Shown in pieces: positions 10,035 through 18,921 of a DNA stretch of 64,000 bases. A program made the translations under genes and the position numbers. Numbering within the stretch: position 1 is the stretch's first letter; every line of letters begins with the position of its first letter. The stretch is from Gemmatimonadota bacterium (GTDB taxonomy: Bacteria > Gemmatimonadota > Gemmatimonadetes > Gemmatimonadales > Gemmatimonadaceae). The notes under the pieces are model-generated. The model saw only the letters and a program-made list of their open reading frames with translations. It did not search any database and had not been told where the DNA came from. Where the stretch lies: NCBI GenBank assembly GCA_016871895.1, contig VHBO01000002.1:124001-188000 (forward strand). Reading direction: 5' to 3'.

Positions 10035-10558
10035 CACCGCGTGCCGCGGCCCCCGAGGGCCGCGCGTGCGGCGGCGAGTCGTCCGGCGCCCGTCCCGCTC
10101 ACCAGCGCGGGACGGGCGCCGATCGTATCGAGGGCCTCGAGGAAGGCACGGAACAGCTCGTGGCGGGCGCCGGGTCGGTCACGCACCCCATCGCCGAGCC
10201 ACGGGAGGTCGGGAAGGCAGAGGAGGTATCGATCCGCGCGCCGCGCACGCGCCTCGTCGACGATCCACCCCGGACAGTCGCCGTAGTAATGCCGGGTGTA
10301 GACCACCGTGCTGACCAGGTCGGTGTCGTGGACGAGACAGGGCGCCGCTGTCGCGCGGGCCGCGTCATCGAGTGCGATCGCGAGCGTCGCGATCGGCTCC
10401 ACCGTCGCCGCCGAGAGTGGCGCGAGCGACGCCTCGGCGACGAGCCGCGCGGCCTCCGGTGTCCAGGGCGCGCCGAGGGCCGCCGCGAGCCCGCGGGCGA
10501 GAGTCGTCTTCCCCGTGCACTCGGGGCCGATGAGGACTACGCGGTGCGGTGCTGCCAC
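10034..10558 (-). CDS. NadR-like AAA ATPase / ribosylnicotinamide kinase domain protein
   Basis: P-loop GPECTGKTTL; EAARLVAEA; VHDTDLVSTVVYTRHYYGDCP; YLLCLPDLPWLGDGVRDRP. Start GTG at 10558. Standalone kinase domain, no NMN adenylyltransferase domain seen. Confidence 0.8.
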   Translation of the reverse strand: MAAPHRVVLIGPECTGKTTLARGLAAALGAPWTPEAARLVAEASLAPLSAATVEPIATLAIALDDAARATAAPCLVHDTDLVSTVVYTRHYYGDCPGWIVDEARARRADRYLLCLPDLPWLGDGVRDRPGARHELFRAFLEALDTIGARPALVSGTGAGRLAAARAALGGRGTR

Positions 10559-11103
10559 GACGTGAGCCAGCGGCGGTACCCGGCGACGGCGAGGCCGAGG
10601 AAGACGGCGTAGAGGCCGGCGGTGAGCCAGAGCCCCTTCGCCGCGAACATCCCCACGTAGACGACGTCGGCGACGACCCAGACGAGCCAGTTCTCGACGA
10701 GCTTCCGCGTCATCATCCACTGCGCGCAGAGGCTCGTGACGGCGAGGGCGGAGTCGAGGTAGGGGAGGGCGGCGTCGGTGGTGCGCGCGAGGAGGGTGCC
10801 GAGGGCGATCGTGCCGATCAGGCCGAGGGCGCCCAGCGTCCAGGCGTGGCGGCGCGTCGCGCGGGTCACGGGGAGTTCGGTGCGGTCCGTGCCCCCGAAG
10901 CGCCACTCGTACCACCCATACAGTGAGAGCACGAGATAGACGACCTGCAGCCCCATATCGGCGTAGAGCCGCGCCTCCCGGAAGACGAGGAAGTAGAGCG
11001 AGACGTTGACGATCGCGCTGGGCCAGCTGAGCAGGTGCTCACGCGTGCTGAGCCAGACGCTCGCGATGCCGAAGAGGACGGCGACGCTCTCAAGGGGATT
11101 CAT
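10537..11103 (-). CDS. pnuC: Nicotinamide riboside transporter PnuC
   Basis: MNPLESVAVLFGIASVWLSTREHLLSWPSAIVNVSLYFLVFREARLYADMGLQVVYLVLSLYGWYEW is characteristic of PnuC. Confidence 0.92.
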   Translation of the reverse strand: MNPLESVAVLFGIASVWLSTREHLLSWPSAIVNVSLYFLVFREARLYADMGLQVVYLVLSLYGWYEWRFGGTDRTELPVTRATRRHAWTLGALGLIGTIALGTLLARTTDAALPYLDSALAVTSLCAQWMMTRKLVENWLVWVVADVVYVGMFAAKGLWLTAGLYAVFLGLAVAGYRRWLTSWQHRTA

Positions 11104-11271
11104 TGAGGGGAGGGTACCTGCGCGTGGCGCGATCCCACAAGGCGCCGGTTTGGCGCCGGCGGCCTGGGCACGCTATCGCCGGTCGGTGAGCCATCGGTGG
11201 GGACCGGCGGGCGCCCACTCCCGCCCCCTCCGGGCGCCGGGTACCTTTCCGGCTCACCCGTACCGGATCAC

Positions 11272-11493
11272 ATGGCCAAAGAAGAAGCGATCGAACTCGA
11301 AGGCACCGTCAGCGAAGTGCTCCCCAGCGCGACGTTCCGCGTCCTCCTCTCGAACGGACACGACGTGCTCGCGACGATGGCGGGGAAGATGCGGCGCTTC
11401 CGCATCCGGGTGCTTCAGGGCGATCGCGTGACGGTCGAGGTGTCGCCGTACGACCTCAGTCGCGGCCGCATCACCTTCCGTCACAAGACCTGA
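11272..11493 (+). CDS. infA: Translation initiation factor IF-1
   Basis: [72 protein letters not shown]. Confidence 0.97.
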   Translation: MAKEEAIELEGTVSEVLPSATFRVLLSNGHDVLATMAGKMRRFRIRVLQGDRVTVEVSPYDLSRGRITFRHKT

Positions 11494-11498
11494 CGCGG

Positions 11499-11524
11499 GC
11501 TCGACGCGCTGCGGCGCGTCGAGC
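11499..11524 (+). terminator. Hairpin immediately downstream of infA
   Basis: gctcgacgcg-ctgcgg-cgcgtcgagc, 10-bp perfect stem 5 nt after the infA stop; no clear T tract. Confidence 0.5.
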
Positions 11525-11534
11525 GCATGCGTCC

Positions 11535-11693
11535 CTAGTGCTCCGCGGCGGCCGCCGGCGCGTCGGGCTTCAGATACGTCGCCTTGTGGATCGTGTAGGC
11601 CGTGACGTTCGCGACGATGGCGAGCACGATGATCACGGTGGCGAAGCCCCAGCCGAGCTTGTTCGGATCGTGCGGTGCGGTGCTGCCCGACAT
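11535..11693 (-). CDS. Small single-pass membrane protein (52 aa), not in supplied ORF track
   Basis: Manual translation: MSGSTAPHDPNKLGWGFATVIIVLAIVANVTAYTIHKATYLKPDAPAAAAEH*; one clear TM helix. Confidence 0.55.
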   Translation of the reverse strand: MSGSTAPHDPNKLGWGFATVIIVLAIVANVTAYTIHKATYLKPDAPAAAAEH

Positions 11694-11773
11694 ACCTGAG
11701 TCTCCGGAAGATGGTGCGGTGATGGCGGAACGCTAATCAGCGCCCGCCCGTTCCCGCCACCCGCCGAGCCCCC

Positions 11774-12184
11774 TCACCGCTCGCGGAATCGGTCCAGCGT
11801 CCGCCGGTCCTTCTTCGTGGGGCGACCCTTCTCCGGGTCGAGCGCTGGCGCCGCCGCGGTGAGCTGCCAGTGCAGTCGCTCCCGGGCCTCTCGCGAGGCC
11901 GTCGTCTCCTCATAGAGCGTCGCCGCCACCGATGCTGGGCCACGACGCTCTGCGGTCCCCATCACCCGGAGCACGTGTTCGTACGGGCCGAGGCGGAGCC
12001 GGATCTCGTCGCCGGGGCGGACCGGCTTCGCCGGCTTCACGCGGTCGCCGTTGACCTGCACCTTGCCGCCATCGACCGCCTCCGTGGCGAGGGAGCGCGT
12101 CTTGAAGAACCGTGCCGCCCAGAGCCACTTGTCGAGGCGGACGGGGGTCGTCGACGGCGCGCGGTCGGAGGGATCGGCAGACAT
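11774..12184 (-). CDS. hslR: S4 domain RNA-binding protein, Hsp15 family
   Basis: VRLDKWLWAARFFKTRSLATEAVDGGKVQVNGDRVKPAKPVRPGDEIRLRLG: classic Hsp15 S4 domain. ATG at 12184; the 1204-aa ORF containing it is mostly antisense artefact. Confidence 0.88.
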   Translation of the reverse strand: MSADPSDRAPSTTPVRLDKWLWAARFFKTRSLATEAVDGGKVQVNGDRVKPAKPVRPGDEIRLRLGPYEHVLRVMGTAERRGPASVAATLYEETTASREARERLHWQLTAAAPALDPEKGRPTKKDRRTLDRFRER

Positions 12185-12250
12185 CGGTGTATGATACGTC
12201 GACCCGAACCCGGAGAAACCCGCGTGTCCCCGTCCGACGCCCGTCCTGTG

Positions 12251-13045
12251 ATGCCTCGTCCCGCTCGCTCCGCTCGCTCCGCTCGACCCGCGCGGAGCGG
12301 TGCCGTTCGAGTCGCCCTGCTCGGCATCGTCCTGGCGGTCGCGATGCCGAGCGCTGCGGGAGGGCAGCCGTCGGCGGAGGCCCTGATCGCGCGGCACGAC
12401 TCGCTCGTCGGCGGCCGCGCCGCCTTCGATCGGCTGACTTCGATGCGGCTGACCGGGACCTTCGGCGTGCCGATGGTCGGCCTCGAGGCGCCACTCGAGA
12501 TCGTGAAGGTGCGTCCGAATCGTTTCATCCTCCGGGCGACGCTCGGGCCGATGGGGGAGCTCCTCACCGGCCACGACGGGACCACCGCCTGGTCGATCCA
12601 GCCGGGACAGGGACCGCGCGTCCTGCAGGGCCCCGAGGCGGCGATGATGGCATCGCAAGCGGACTTCTTCGCCGACCTGCACGACCTCGGCCAGTTCGCC
12701 TCGCTGACGGTGCTGCCGACGGAGCGCTTCGAGGGGCGGGAGGTGCATCCGGTGCGACTGGTCCGCCGGACCGGCGAGGTCCTGACCGAGTATTTCGACG
12801 CCGTGACCGGGCTGAGCGCCGGGGTCCGCACCAGCGTCGAGGGGCCGCAGGGGGCGATGGAGGTCGTCGCCGTGCTCGCCGATTACCAGCGGTTCGGGTC
12901 CCTCCTCCTGCCAACCACGCGGCGACAGCAGACCGCGATGCTCGAGACGGTCCTGCGGATCTCGGCCGTCGAGTTCGACCGAGCGGATGCGGCCGCCACC
13001 CAGCCGCCGGAGAGCATCCGGGCGCTGATTCCGCCGGCCCCCTGA
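12251..13045 (+). CDS. Outer-membrane lipoprotein-sorting-like / periplasmic hypothetical protein
   Basis: Signal peptide; LIARHDSLVGGRAAFDRLTSMRLTGTF...GHDGTTAWSIQPGQGPRVLQG pattern of LolA/B-like beta proteins. Confidence 0.65.
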   Translation: MPRPARSARSARPARSGAVRVALLGIVLAVAMPSAAGGQPSAEALIARHDSLVGGRAAFDRLTSMRLTGTFGVPMVGLEAPLEIVKVRPNRFILRATLGPMGELLTGHDGTTAWSIQPGQGPRVLQGPEAAMMASQADFFADLHDLGQFASLTVLPTERFEGREVHPVRLVRRTGEVLTEYFDAVTGLSAGVRTSVEGPQGAMEVVAVLADYQRFGSLLLPTTRRQQTAMLETVLRISAVEFDRADAAATQPPESIRALIPPAP

Positions 13046-13204
13046 CTCGCGGCGCCGGCCCGTCACCGATGCCCGCGGTGACAGGCAGGACGGCGGCCCG
13101 TCCGGTGGCCGCGTCCGATGAACAAAATCAGGGTCTCCGGCGTTTCCCTGAGGAGAAATCCTGACGATTTTTCTCCCGATACTCAGCACCCCTGCGCCGA
13201 CTCG

Positions 13205-15376
13205 ATGTTCACGACGCACGTCACGCACATCCTCGACCGCCTGGCAGCGCACGCCGGGCTTTCGCTCGACGCCGCCGCGCGCCGCGATGCGGTCCGCCGG
13301 CTTGGCCGCACCGACGGGACGATGGAGGCCTCGACCGACCTGCTCGTGGACGCCGCGCGTCGCGTGCAGCTCGCGGTGCTCCTTCGATCGGTCCGGCCCA
13401 ATGAGCTCGCGGAGGCCCTGCGGGATCTCGAGTGTCCGGTCGCTCTCATCGTGCCGACGACCACCGGGGAGGTCGTCTTCGCGATCGTCGAGCCGGGGGC
13501 CGAGGGTCCGGTCGTGCGGCGTGTCGGCCCGGATGGCGTCGGGGAAGCCGAGGCTGCCGCGCCCGACGCCTTCCTGCGTGCGTTGGCGGGTCCCGACGCG
13601 CTCGTGGCGATGGTGATCCCCGTGCCGACGCCGGTGACCACCGTCGCGTCCACGCATCGGCGCCCCGTCGATCGGCTCCTCGAGCTTCTCCTGCTCGAGA
13701 AGGGCAACATCGTTCTCGTCTACGCGTACGCGACGCTCGTCGGTCTGTTGAGTCTCACCCTCCCGCTCGGCGTGCAGGCCATCATCGGGCTCGTCTCGGG
13801 CGGTCTCTTCCTGCAGCCCGTGGTCCTGCTGATCGGCTTCGTGGTCTTCGGGACCCTCGCCACCGGGGTGTTGCAGGTCTTCCAGCTCCGGGCGGTGGAG
13901 CGGATTCAACAGCGGCTCTTCGCGCGGATCGCGCTCGAATTCGCCATCCGCATCCCGCGGGTCCGCACCGAAGCGGCGTGGGCGACGGACCTGCCGGAGC
14001 GGATGAACCGCTTCTTCGAGGTCGTTACGATCCAGAAGAGCCTCGGCAAGCTCCTGACGGGGACCACGACCGCGTTGCTCCAGGTCATCTTCGGCCTGCT
14101 GCTGCTGACCTTCTACCATCCGTACTTCACGCTCTTCGGCCTGGGCTTGGTGGGATTGCTCTGGTTGATCGTGCGGCTCACCGGCCCGCGCGGGCTCGCG
14201 ACGAGTCAGATGGAGAGCGCGTACAAGTACCGGACCGCGCATTGGCTCGAGGAGGTGGCGCGCTCGGTCGTCGCGTTCAAGGCCGCAGGGCGTGCGACCC
14301 CCGCGCTCGAGCGGATGGACGGACAGGTCGCGGGCTACCTGCACTACCGCGAACGACACTTCCGGGTGCTCGTGATCCAGGCGATGGCGGCGATCGGCTT
14401 CAAGACGCTCGTCACCGGTGCGCTCCTGATCCTCGGCAGCGTCCTCGTCATCGACCGTCAGATCACACTCGGGCAGTTCGTCGCGGCAGAGCTCGTGATC
14501 GTGACGGTCCTCGCGGGGATCGAGAAGCTCGTCAGCTCGCTGGCCGAGGTGTACGACGTGCTCACGTCGGTCGACAAGCTCGGCGCCGTGACCGACCTGC
14601 CGCTCGAGCCGACGCAGGGTCTCCCGCTTCCTTCGGGGGCGGCGGGGGCGTCGCTCGAGGTCGAAGGCCTCGGCTATACCTATCCGGAGGCCGATCGTCC
14701 GGCGCTGGCCAACATCGCCTTCCGCCTCGCGCCCGGGGCGCGGGTCGCCATCACCGGCCCCGATGGGTCCGGTGAGACGACGCTGCTGGCGGCCCTCGCC
14801 GGGCTCTTGGACCGGACCGAGGGGACGGTCTTGATCGATGGGCTCACCCTCCGCGACCTCGAGCCGGCGTCGGTGCGCGATCGTCTCGGGCTCGTGCTCG
14901 GTGGTGCCGGGCTGTTCGAGGGGACCATCGAAGAGAACATCAGTCTCGGGCGATCGAACGTCGATGCCGCGGCGGTCGTGGCTGCGCTCGAGCGGGTGGG
15001 CGCGCACGCGCAGGTCCAGCGGCTCCCCGACGGGCTGCGCACCCTCGTGGAGAACGGCGGGCGCGGCCTCCCGTCGACGCTGCGGACCCGCCTGCTGCTC
15101 GCACGGGCCATCGTGACACGGCCGCGCCTCCTGTTGGTCGACGAGTGCCTCGCCACCGTCGAACCATCGGCGCGGCAGGAGCTCATCGACGTAATCACAT
15201 CGCCGGATGCCCCGTGGACGCTCCTGGTGGTCTCGCACACGCGCGACCTCCTCGCCGCCTGTGATCGCGTCCTCGTGCTGCGGGCGGGTGAGGTGGTCGC
15301 CGATGCGCCGTGGGCCGTCGTGATGCGTCTCCCCGAGGTCGCCGCACTGCTCCCCAGCGCCCGGAGTGCCGGCTGA
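13205..15376 (+). CDS. C39-like/ABC exporter (HlyB-type topology) with degenerate nucleotide-binding domain
   Basis: N-terminal peptidase-like domain without recognisable C39 catalytic Cys; 6-TM exporter domain; NBD with Walker A GPDGSGETT (Glu for Lys), signature LPSTL, Walker B LLLVDE, H-loop SH retained. Start chosen at ATG 13205. Confidence 0.85.
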   Translation: MFTTHVTHILDRLAAHAGLSLDAAARRDAVRRLGRTDGTMEASTDLLVDAARRVQLAVLLRSVRPNELAEALRDLECPVALIVPTTTGEVVFAIVEPGAEGPVVRRVGPDGVGEAEAAAPDAFLRALAGPDALVAMVIPVPTPVTTVASTHRRPVDRLLELLLLEKGNIVLVYAYATLVGLLSLTLPLGVQAIIGLVSGGLFLQPVVLLIGFVVFGTLATGVLQVFQLRAVERIQQRLFARIALEFAIRIPRVRTEAAWATDLPERMNRFFEVVTIQKSLGKLLTGTTTALLQVIFGLLLLTFYHPYFTLFGLGLVGLLWLIVRLTGPRGLATSQMESAYKYRTAHWLEEVARSVVAFKAAGRATPALERMDGQVAGYLHYRERHFRVLVIQAMAAIGFKTLVTGALLILGSVLVIDRQITLGQFVAAELVIVTVLAGIEKLVSSLAEVYDVLTSVDKLGAVTDLPLEPTQGLPLPSGAAGASLEVEGLGYTYPEADRPALANIAFRLAPGARVAITGPDGSGETTLLAALAGLLDRTEGTVLIDGLTLRDLEPASVRDRLGLVLGGAGLFEGTIEENISLGRSNVDAAAVVAALERVGAHAQVQRLPDGLRTLVENGGRGLPSTLRTRLLLARAIVTRPRLLLVDECLATVEPSARQELIDVITSPDAPWTLLVVSHTRDLLAACDRVLVLRAGEVVADAPWAVVMRLPEVAALLPSARSAG

Positions 15377-16668
15377 TGGGTGCCCCACCCGATCCCCTCG
15401 CCACCGCGGGGCGCCGGCTCGACAGCGTCCGGCTCCTCGGGGCGACGCCGTCGTACCACAATCTCCGCCGCTGGTTCGTGGGGATGCTCGTCACCTCGCT
15501 CCTGGTGCTGCTCCTGCCGTGGCAGCAGAACGTGCAGGCGTTCGGCGAAGTCACCGCGCTCGATCCGATGGAACGCCCGCAGCAGGCGGTCGCGACCGTG
15601 GGGGGGCGCATCGTGGCGTGGTACGTGGCCGAGGGGCAGCGGGTGCGTGCCGGCGATCCGCTCGTGGCCCTCGCCGAGGTGAAGGAGAGCTACCTCGATC
15701 CGCAGGCGCTGGCGCGCACGAGTGTCCAGCTCGCGCAGAAGCAGCAGTCGGTCCTCGACAAGCGGTCCAAGGCGGAGGCCCTCGCGCGGCAGCGCGTGGC
15801 GGTGGACTCGGCGTGGCGGTTCGCGCGCGTGAAGGCCGACAACAAGGTCACGCAGGTCACGGCGACGTTGCGCGCGGCGCGACTCGAGGACTCGATCGCG
15901 ACCGTGCAAGCGACGCGCGTCGCGGGGCTCGAGGGGGAAGGGCTCCGCTCGCGGGCGGAGCTCGAGCTCGCGCGGCAGCGCGCCCAGCGCGCCGCCGCAC
16001 TCGCGCAGGAGCAGGAGGCGGCGCTACTCACGGCGCGCGCGGAGCGCGCCGGCGTCGACGTCGACTACCTCGAGAAGCTCGCGAAGATCGATGCGGACCG
16101 GAGCGCCACGCTCGCGGACGTCGCGGAAGGCGAGGTGGAGGTGGCCAAACTCGCGACCGGGCGGTCGAATCTCTCGGAGCGTCAATCACTCCTGGTCGTG
16201 CGCGCGCCCCGGGACGGTGTGGTGGTGCAGGCGCTCCGCGGTGGCGTGGGCGAGATCGTGAAGGACGGGGAGGCGGTCGCCTCGGTGCAGCCGGAGACCC
16301 CGACCCTCGCGGTCGCGCTGATGGTGCGCGCGCGCGACGTCCCGCTGCTTCGCATCGGTGATGCGGTGCGGCTCGAGTTCGACGGCTGGCCCGCCGTGCA
16401 GTTCAGCGGGTGGCCGAGCGTCGCGGTGGGCACCTTCGGTGGGCGCGTGGCCGTGGTCGACGCCGTCGCGCAGCCCGACGGGACATACCGCGTGCTCGTC
16501 ACCGCCGATTCGACCGACGAGGTGTGGCCGTCCGAGCTCCGGATGGGATCGGGCGCGCGGGGCTGGGCGCTCCTCCGCGAGGTGCGGGTGGGCTTCGAGC
16601 TCTGGCGGCTCCTCAACGGCTTCCCGCCGGCGCTGCCGGAGGCGGCGGCGCCGAAGGACGGGAAGTGA
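15376..16668 (+). CDS. HlyD family periplasmic adaptor
   Basis: Single N-terminal TM; GGRIVAWYVAEGQRVRAGDPLVALAEV lipoyl half, long coiled coil, VRAPRDGVVVQALRGGVGEIVKDGEAVASVQPE; start overlaps upstream stop (TGATG). Confidence 0.87.
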   Translation: MGAPPDPLATAGRRLDSVRLLGATPSYHNLRRWFVGMLVTSLLVLLLPWQQNVQAFGEVTALDPMERPQQAVATVGGRIVAWYVAEGQRVRAGDPLVALAEVKESYLDPQALARTSVQLAQKQQSVLDKRSKAEALARQRVAVDSAWRFARVKADNKVTQVTATLRAARLEDSIATVQATRVAGLEGEGLRSRAELELARQRAQRAAALAQEQEAALLTARAERAGVDVDYLEKLAKIDADRSATLADVAEGEVEVAKLATGRSNLSERQSLLVVRAPRDGVVVQALRGGVGEIVKDGEAVASVQPETPTLAVALMVRARDVPLLRIGDAVRLEFDGWPAVQFSGWPSVAVGTFGGRVAVVDAVAQPDGTYRVLVTADSTDEVWPSELRMGSGARGWALLREVRVGFELWRLLNGFPPALPEAAAPKDGK

Positions 16669-18083
16669 TCCGCGCCGCCCGGTGGGTCGCGGCGGCGCTC
16701 GTCGGCGTGACGGCGCCGCTCGCGGCGCAGGACTCGTTGGCGCTCCCCGCCTTCCTCACGCAGGTGATCGCGCACCATCCGACCGCCCAGCAGGCGGCGC
16801 TCGTGCGGCGCCAGGTCGCGGCCGACCTGCGCGCGGCGCGCGGCGGCTTCGACCCCGTCGTCACCGCGGTCTGGGACCTCAAGCGCTTCAACGGCGTCGG
16901 GTACTTCGATGAATTCGATGCGCGGATCACGGTGCCGACCCCGTGGGGGCTCGACTTCAAGCTCGGCTGGGAGAACGCCGCCGGGCAGATCATCAATCCC
17001 GAGCGGAAGACGCCGGCGAATGGCCTCCTGTCGGCCGGGGTGAGCCTCCCCATCGGGGCGCGTCTGCTCACAGATGAGCGGCGGACGGCGCTGCGTCAGG
17101 CGGAGCTCGCCGACGACGCCGCGGAGGCGGAGCGGCTCGGTGCGGTCGGTCGGCTCGTCCAGCAGGCGGCACGGGAGTGGGGGAATTGGGCTGAGGCGTC
17201 GGCGCGCGCGCGGATCGCGGCAGAAGGGGTGACCCTCGCGCAGTTCCGGCTCGATGCTACCCGGCGGCGGGTCCTCGCAGGGGACGCGGCGGCGATCGAT
17301 TCGGTCGAGGCGGCGGGGGAGTTCGAGCGACGCCAGGTGCAGCTGATCGAGGCCGAGGCGGCGGCAATCGGGGCGCGGCTCGTCGCGGCCACCTTCCTCT
17401 GGCGCGCAGATGGTGCACCCGATTCCCTCGGGGCCGCGCGCGAGCCCGGTGTGGCGATCCCCTCGACGCTCGCGACCGGGCCCGCCGCCAGGCGGCGGCT
17501 TGCGGCGGCGCATCCGCTCGTCGCGCAGGCGCGGGCGCGTGCGTTGCAGGCGGAAGCGCAGCGTCGGCTCACGGCGACGCAGGTGCTACCATCGGCGAGC
17601 CTCGACGTGGCCAGCCTCGCGGCCGGGACGGACCTTGATGCGCTGCGGGCCGGGACAGGGACCGACTACAAGGCCTCGCTCGGGCTCCGCGCCCCGCTTT
17701 ACGGGCGGCGCGAGTGGGCGCGCTATCGGGCGGCGCAGGACCGCGCGCGGCAGCTCGCGTGGGAGCGGGATCGCCTCGTGCGCGAGGTGGAACTGGCGAT
17801 CGAGCGGGCGGAGGTGGACCTCGCGGCGGTCGAGCGGCAAGCCGTGGGCCAGCGGCGCGTGGTCGCTGCGGCGGAGGCCGTGCTCCGTGCGGAGCAGCGG
17901 CGCTTCGATGTCGGTGAGACCTCGCTCCTCGTCGTGAATCTCCGTGAGCGCGCCCTCCTCGACGAGCGGCTGCGCGAGGCCCAGCTCGTCGCGCGACGGG
18001 CCCAGGCGATCGGGGCGCTCGTCGCCGCGTTGGGGACGCCGGAGGTGCTACGCCTCGTCACCGACGGTCGGGCCTCGCCGTAG
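16665..18083 (+). CDS. TolC family outer-membrane efflux protein
   Basis: Signal peptide VIRAARWVAAALVGVTAPLAAQ; LPAFLTQVIAHHPTAQQAALVRRQVAADLRAARGGFDPVV; repeated coiled coils; GTG start overlaps hlyD-like stop. Confidence 0.85.
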   Translation: MIRAARWVAAALVGVTAPLAAQDSLALPAFLTQVIAHHPTAQQAALVRRQVAADLRAARGGFDPVVTAVWDLKRFNGVGYFDEFDARITVPTPWGLDFKLGWENAAGQIINPERKTPANGLLSAGVSLPIGARLLTDERRTALRQAELADDAAEAERLGAVGRLVQQAAREWGNWAEASARARIAAEGVTLAQFRLDATRRRVLAGDAAAIDSVEAAGEFERRQVQLIEAEAAAIGARLVAATFLWRADGAPDSLGAAREPGVAIPSTLATGPAARRRLAAAHPLVAQARARALQAEAQRRLTATQVLPSASLDVASLAAGTDLDALRAGTGTDYKASLGLRAPLYGRREWARYRAAQDRARQLAWERDRLVREVELAIERAEVDLAAVERQAVGQRRVVAAAEAVLRAEQRRFDVGETSLLVVNLRERALLDERLREAQLVARRAQAIGALVAALGTPEVLRLVTDGRASP

Positions 18084-18174
18084 ACTTTCTCGGGTCGTCT
18101 CTCGCGCGGCGGGATCGGTCCGCTGTCGTCCTTCAACTCGGAGTACCCGATGGTTCGTCCGCCTCTGCCTGTTG

Positions 18175-18870
18175 ATGCTGTGGAGCGGGGGACTCGCGCT
18201 CCGCGCCCAGGAGCCGGCCGCCGCGTCGCTCCCCCGTGACCTCGCCATCCCGGTGCATCTGCAGATCGGCGTGCCGACGGGGGCCTTCGCGCAGAACGTG
18301 GCGATGGCGGGTGGTGCCGGGGGCGGGGTGCTCTGGGCCTTCGATGAGATGCTCGGGTTCCGCGCCGACCTCGGTGTCCAGATCTACGGGGCTGAGACGC
18401 GTCGCGTCCCGCTCGGCTCCGGCGCCCTCTCGCTCGTCGATGTCGACGTGACGACCACGAACGTGATCGTCTCTGGCGCCATCGGGGTGCAGCTCGGGAT
18501 GCCCTCGGGGCAGTTCACGCCCTACGCCGGCGTGCAGCTCGGCTTCGGTTCCTTCACGACGTCGACGTCGGTGAATGGCTCGAACAGCGACGCCGAGCCG
18601 TTCGCGACCACGACGAACCTCAGTGACGCGACCGTCGCGCGGACGGTGTACGGCGGGGTGTACGTCCCCCTGCGCGGGCGGCGGTCGGTGCTCGATCTCG
18701 GGGTGCGTCGCACCTGGCACGGCCGCGCGGTGCGGTATCTCACGCCCGGGGATATCACCGAGCTGCCCAGCGGCGAGGTCGTGCTCTCGCCACGCGAGTC
18801 GCTCGCCGATCTGTACACGATCACGATCGGCATCACCCTGCGCGGCGGCGCGCGGCCCGACAAACGGTGA
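18175..18870 (+). CDS. Outer-membrane beta-barrel domain protein
   Basis: Signal-like LCLLMLWSGGLALRAQ, then alternating beta-strand pattern (YAGVQLGFGSFTT..., VYGGVYVPLRGRRSVLDLGVRR, LYTITIGITLRG). Exact start uncertain (ATG 18175 or TTG 18172). Confidence 0.65.
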   Translation: MLWSGGLALRAQEPAAASLPRDLAIPVHLQIGVPTGAFAQNVAMAGGAGGGVLWAFDEMLGFRADLGVQIYGAETRRVPLGSGALSLVDVDVTTTNVIVSGAIGVQLGMPSGQFTPYAGVQLGFGSFTTSTSVNGSNSDAEPFATTTNLSDATVARTVYGGVYVPLRGRRSVLDLGVRRTWHGRAVRYLTPGDITELPSGEVVLSPRESLADLYTITIGITLRGGARPDKR

Positions 18871-18921
18871 GGGACGCGGCCATCGCGCGAGCCGTCTGGC
18901 GACGCGATCGGCCGTGATGAT

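Noticed and set aside
12258-12300. Short tandem repeat cgctcgctc x2-3 in the start of the LolA-like gene
   Set aside because: Too short (~24 nt) and within a basic signal-peptide n-region (RSARSARPARSG); treated as codon-level repetition, not a repeat element.
11774-15388. 1204-aa minus-strand ORF covering the ABC transporter locus
   Set aside because: Only the last ~136 codons (HslR) are real. The rest is antisense to a well-supported exporter and is low-complexity R/D/E/G/H typical of high-GC spurious frames.
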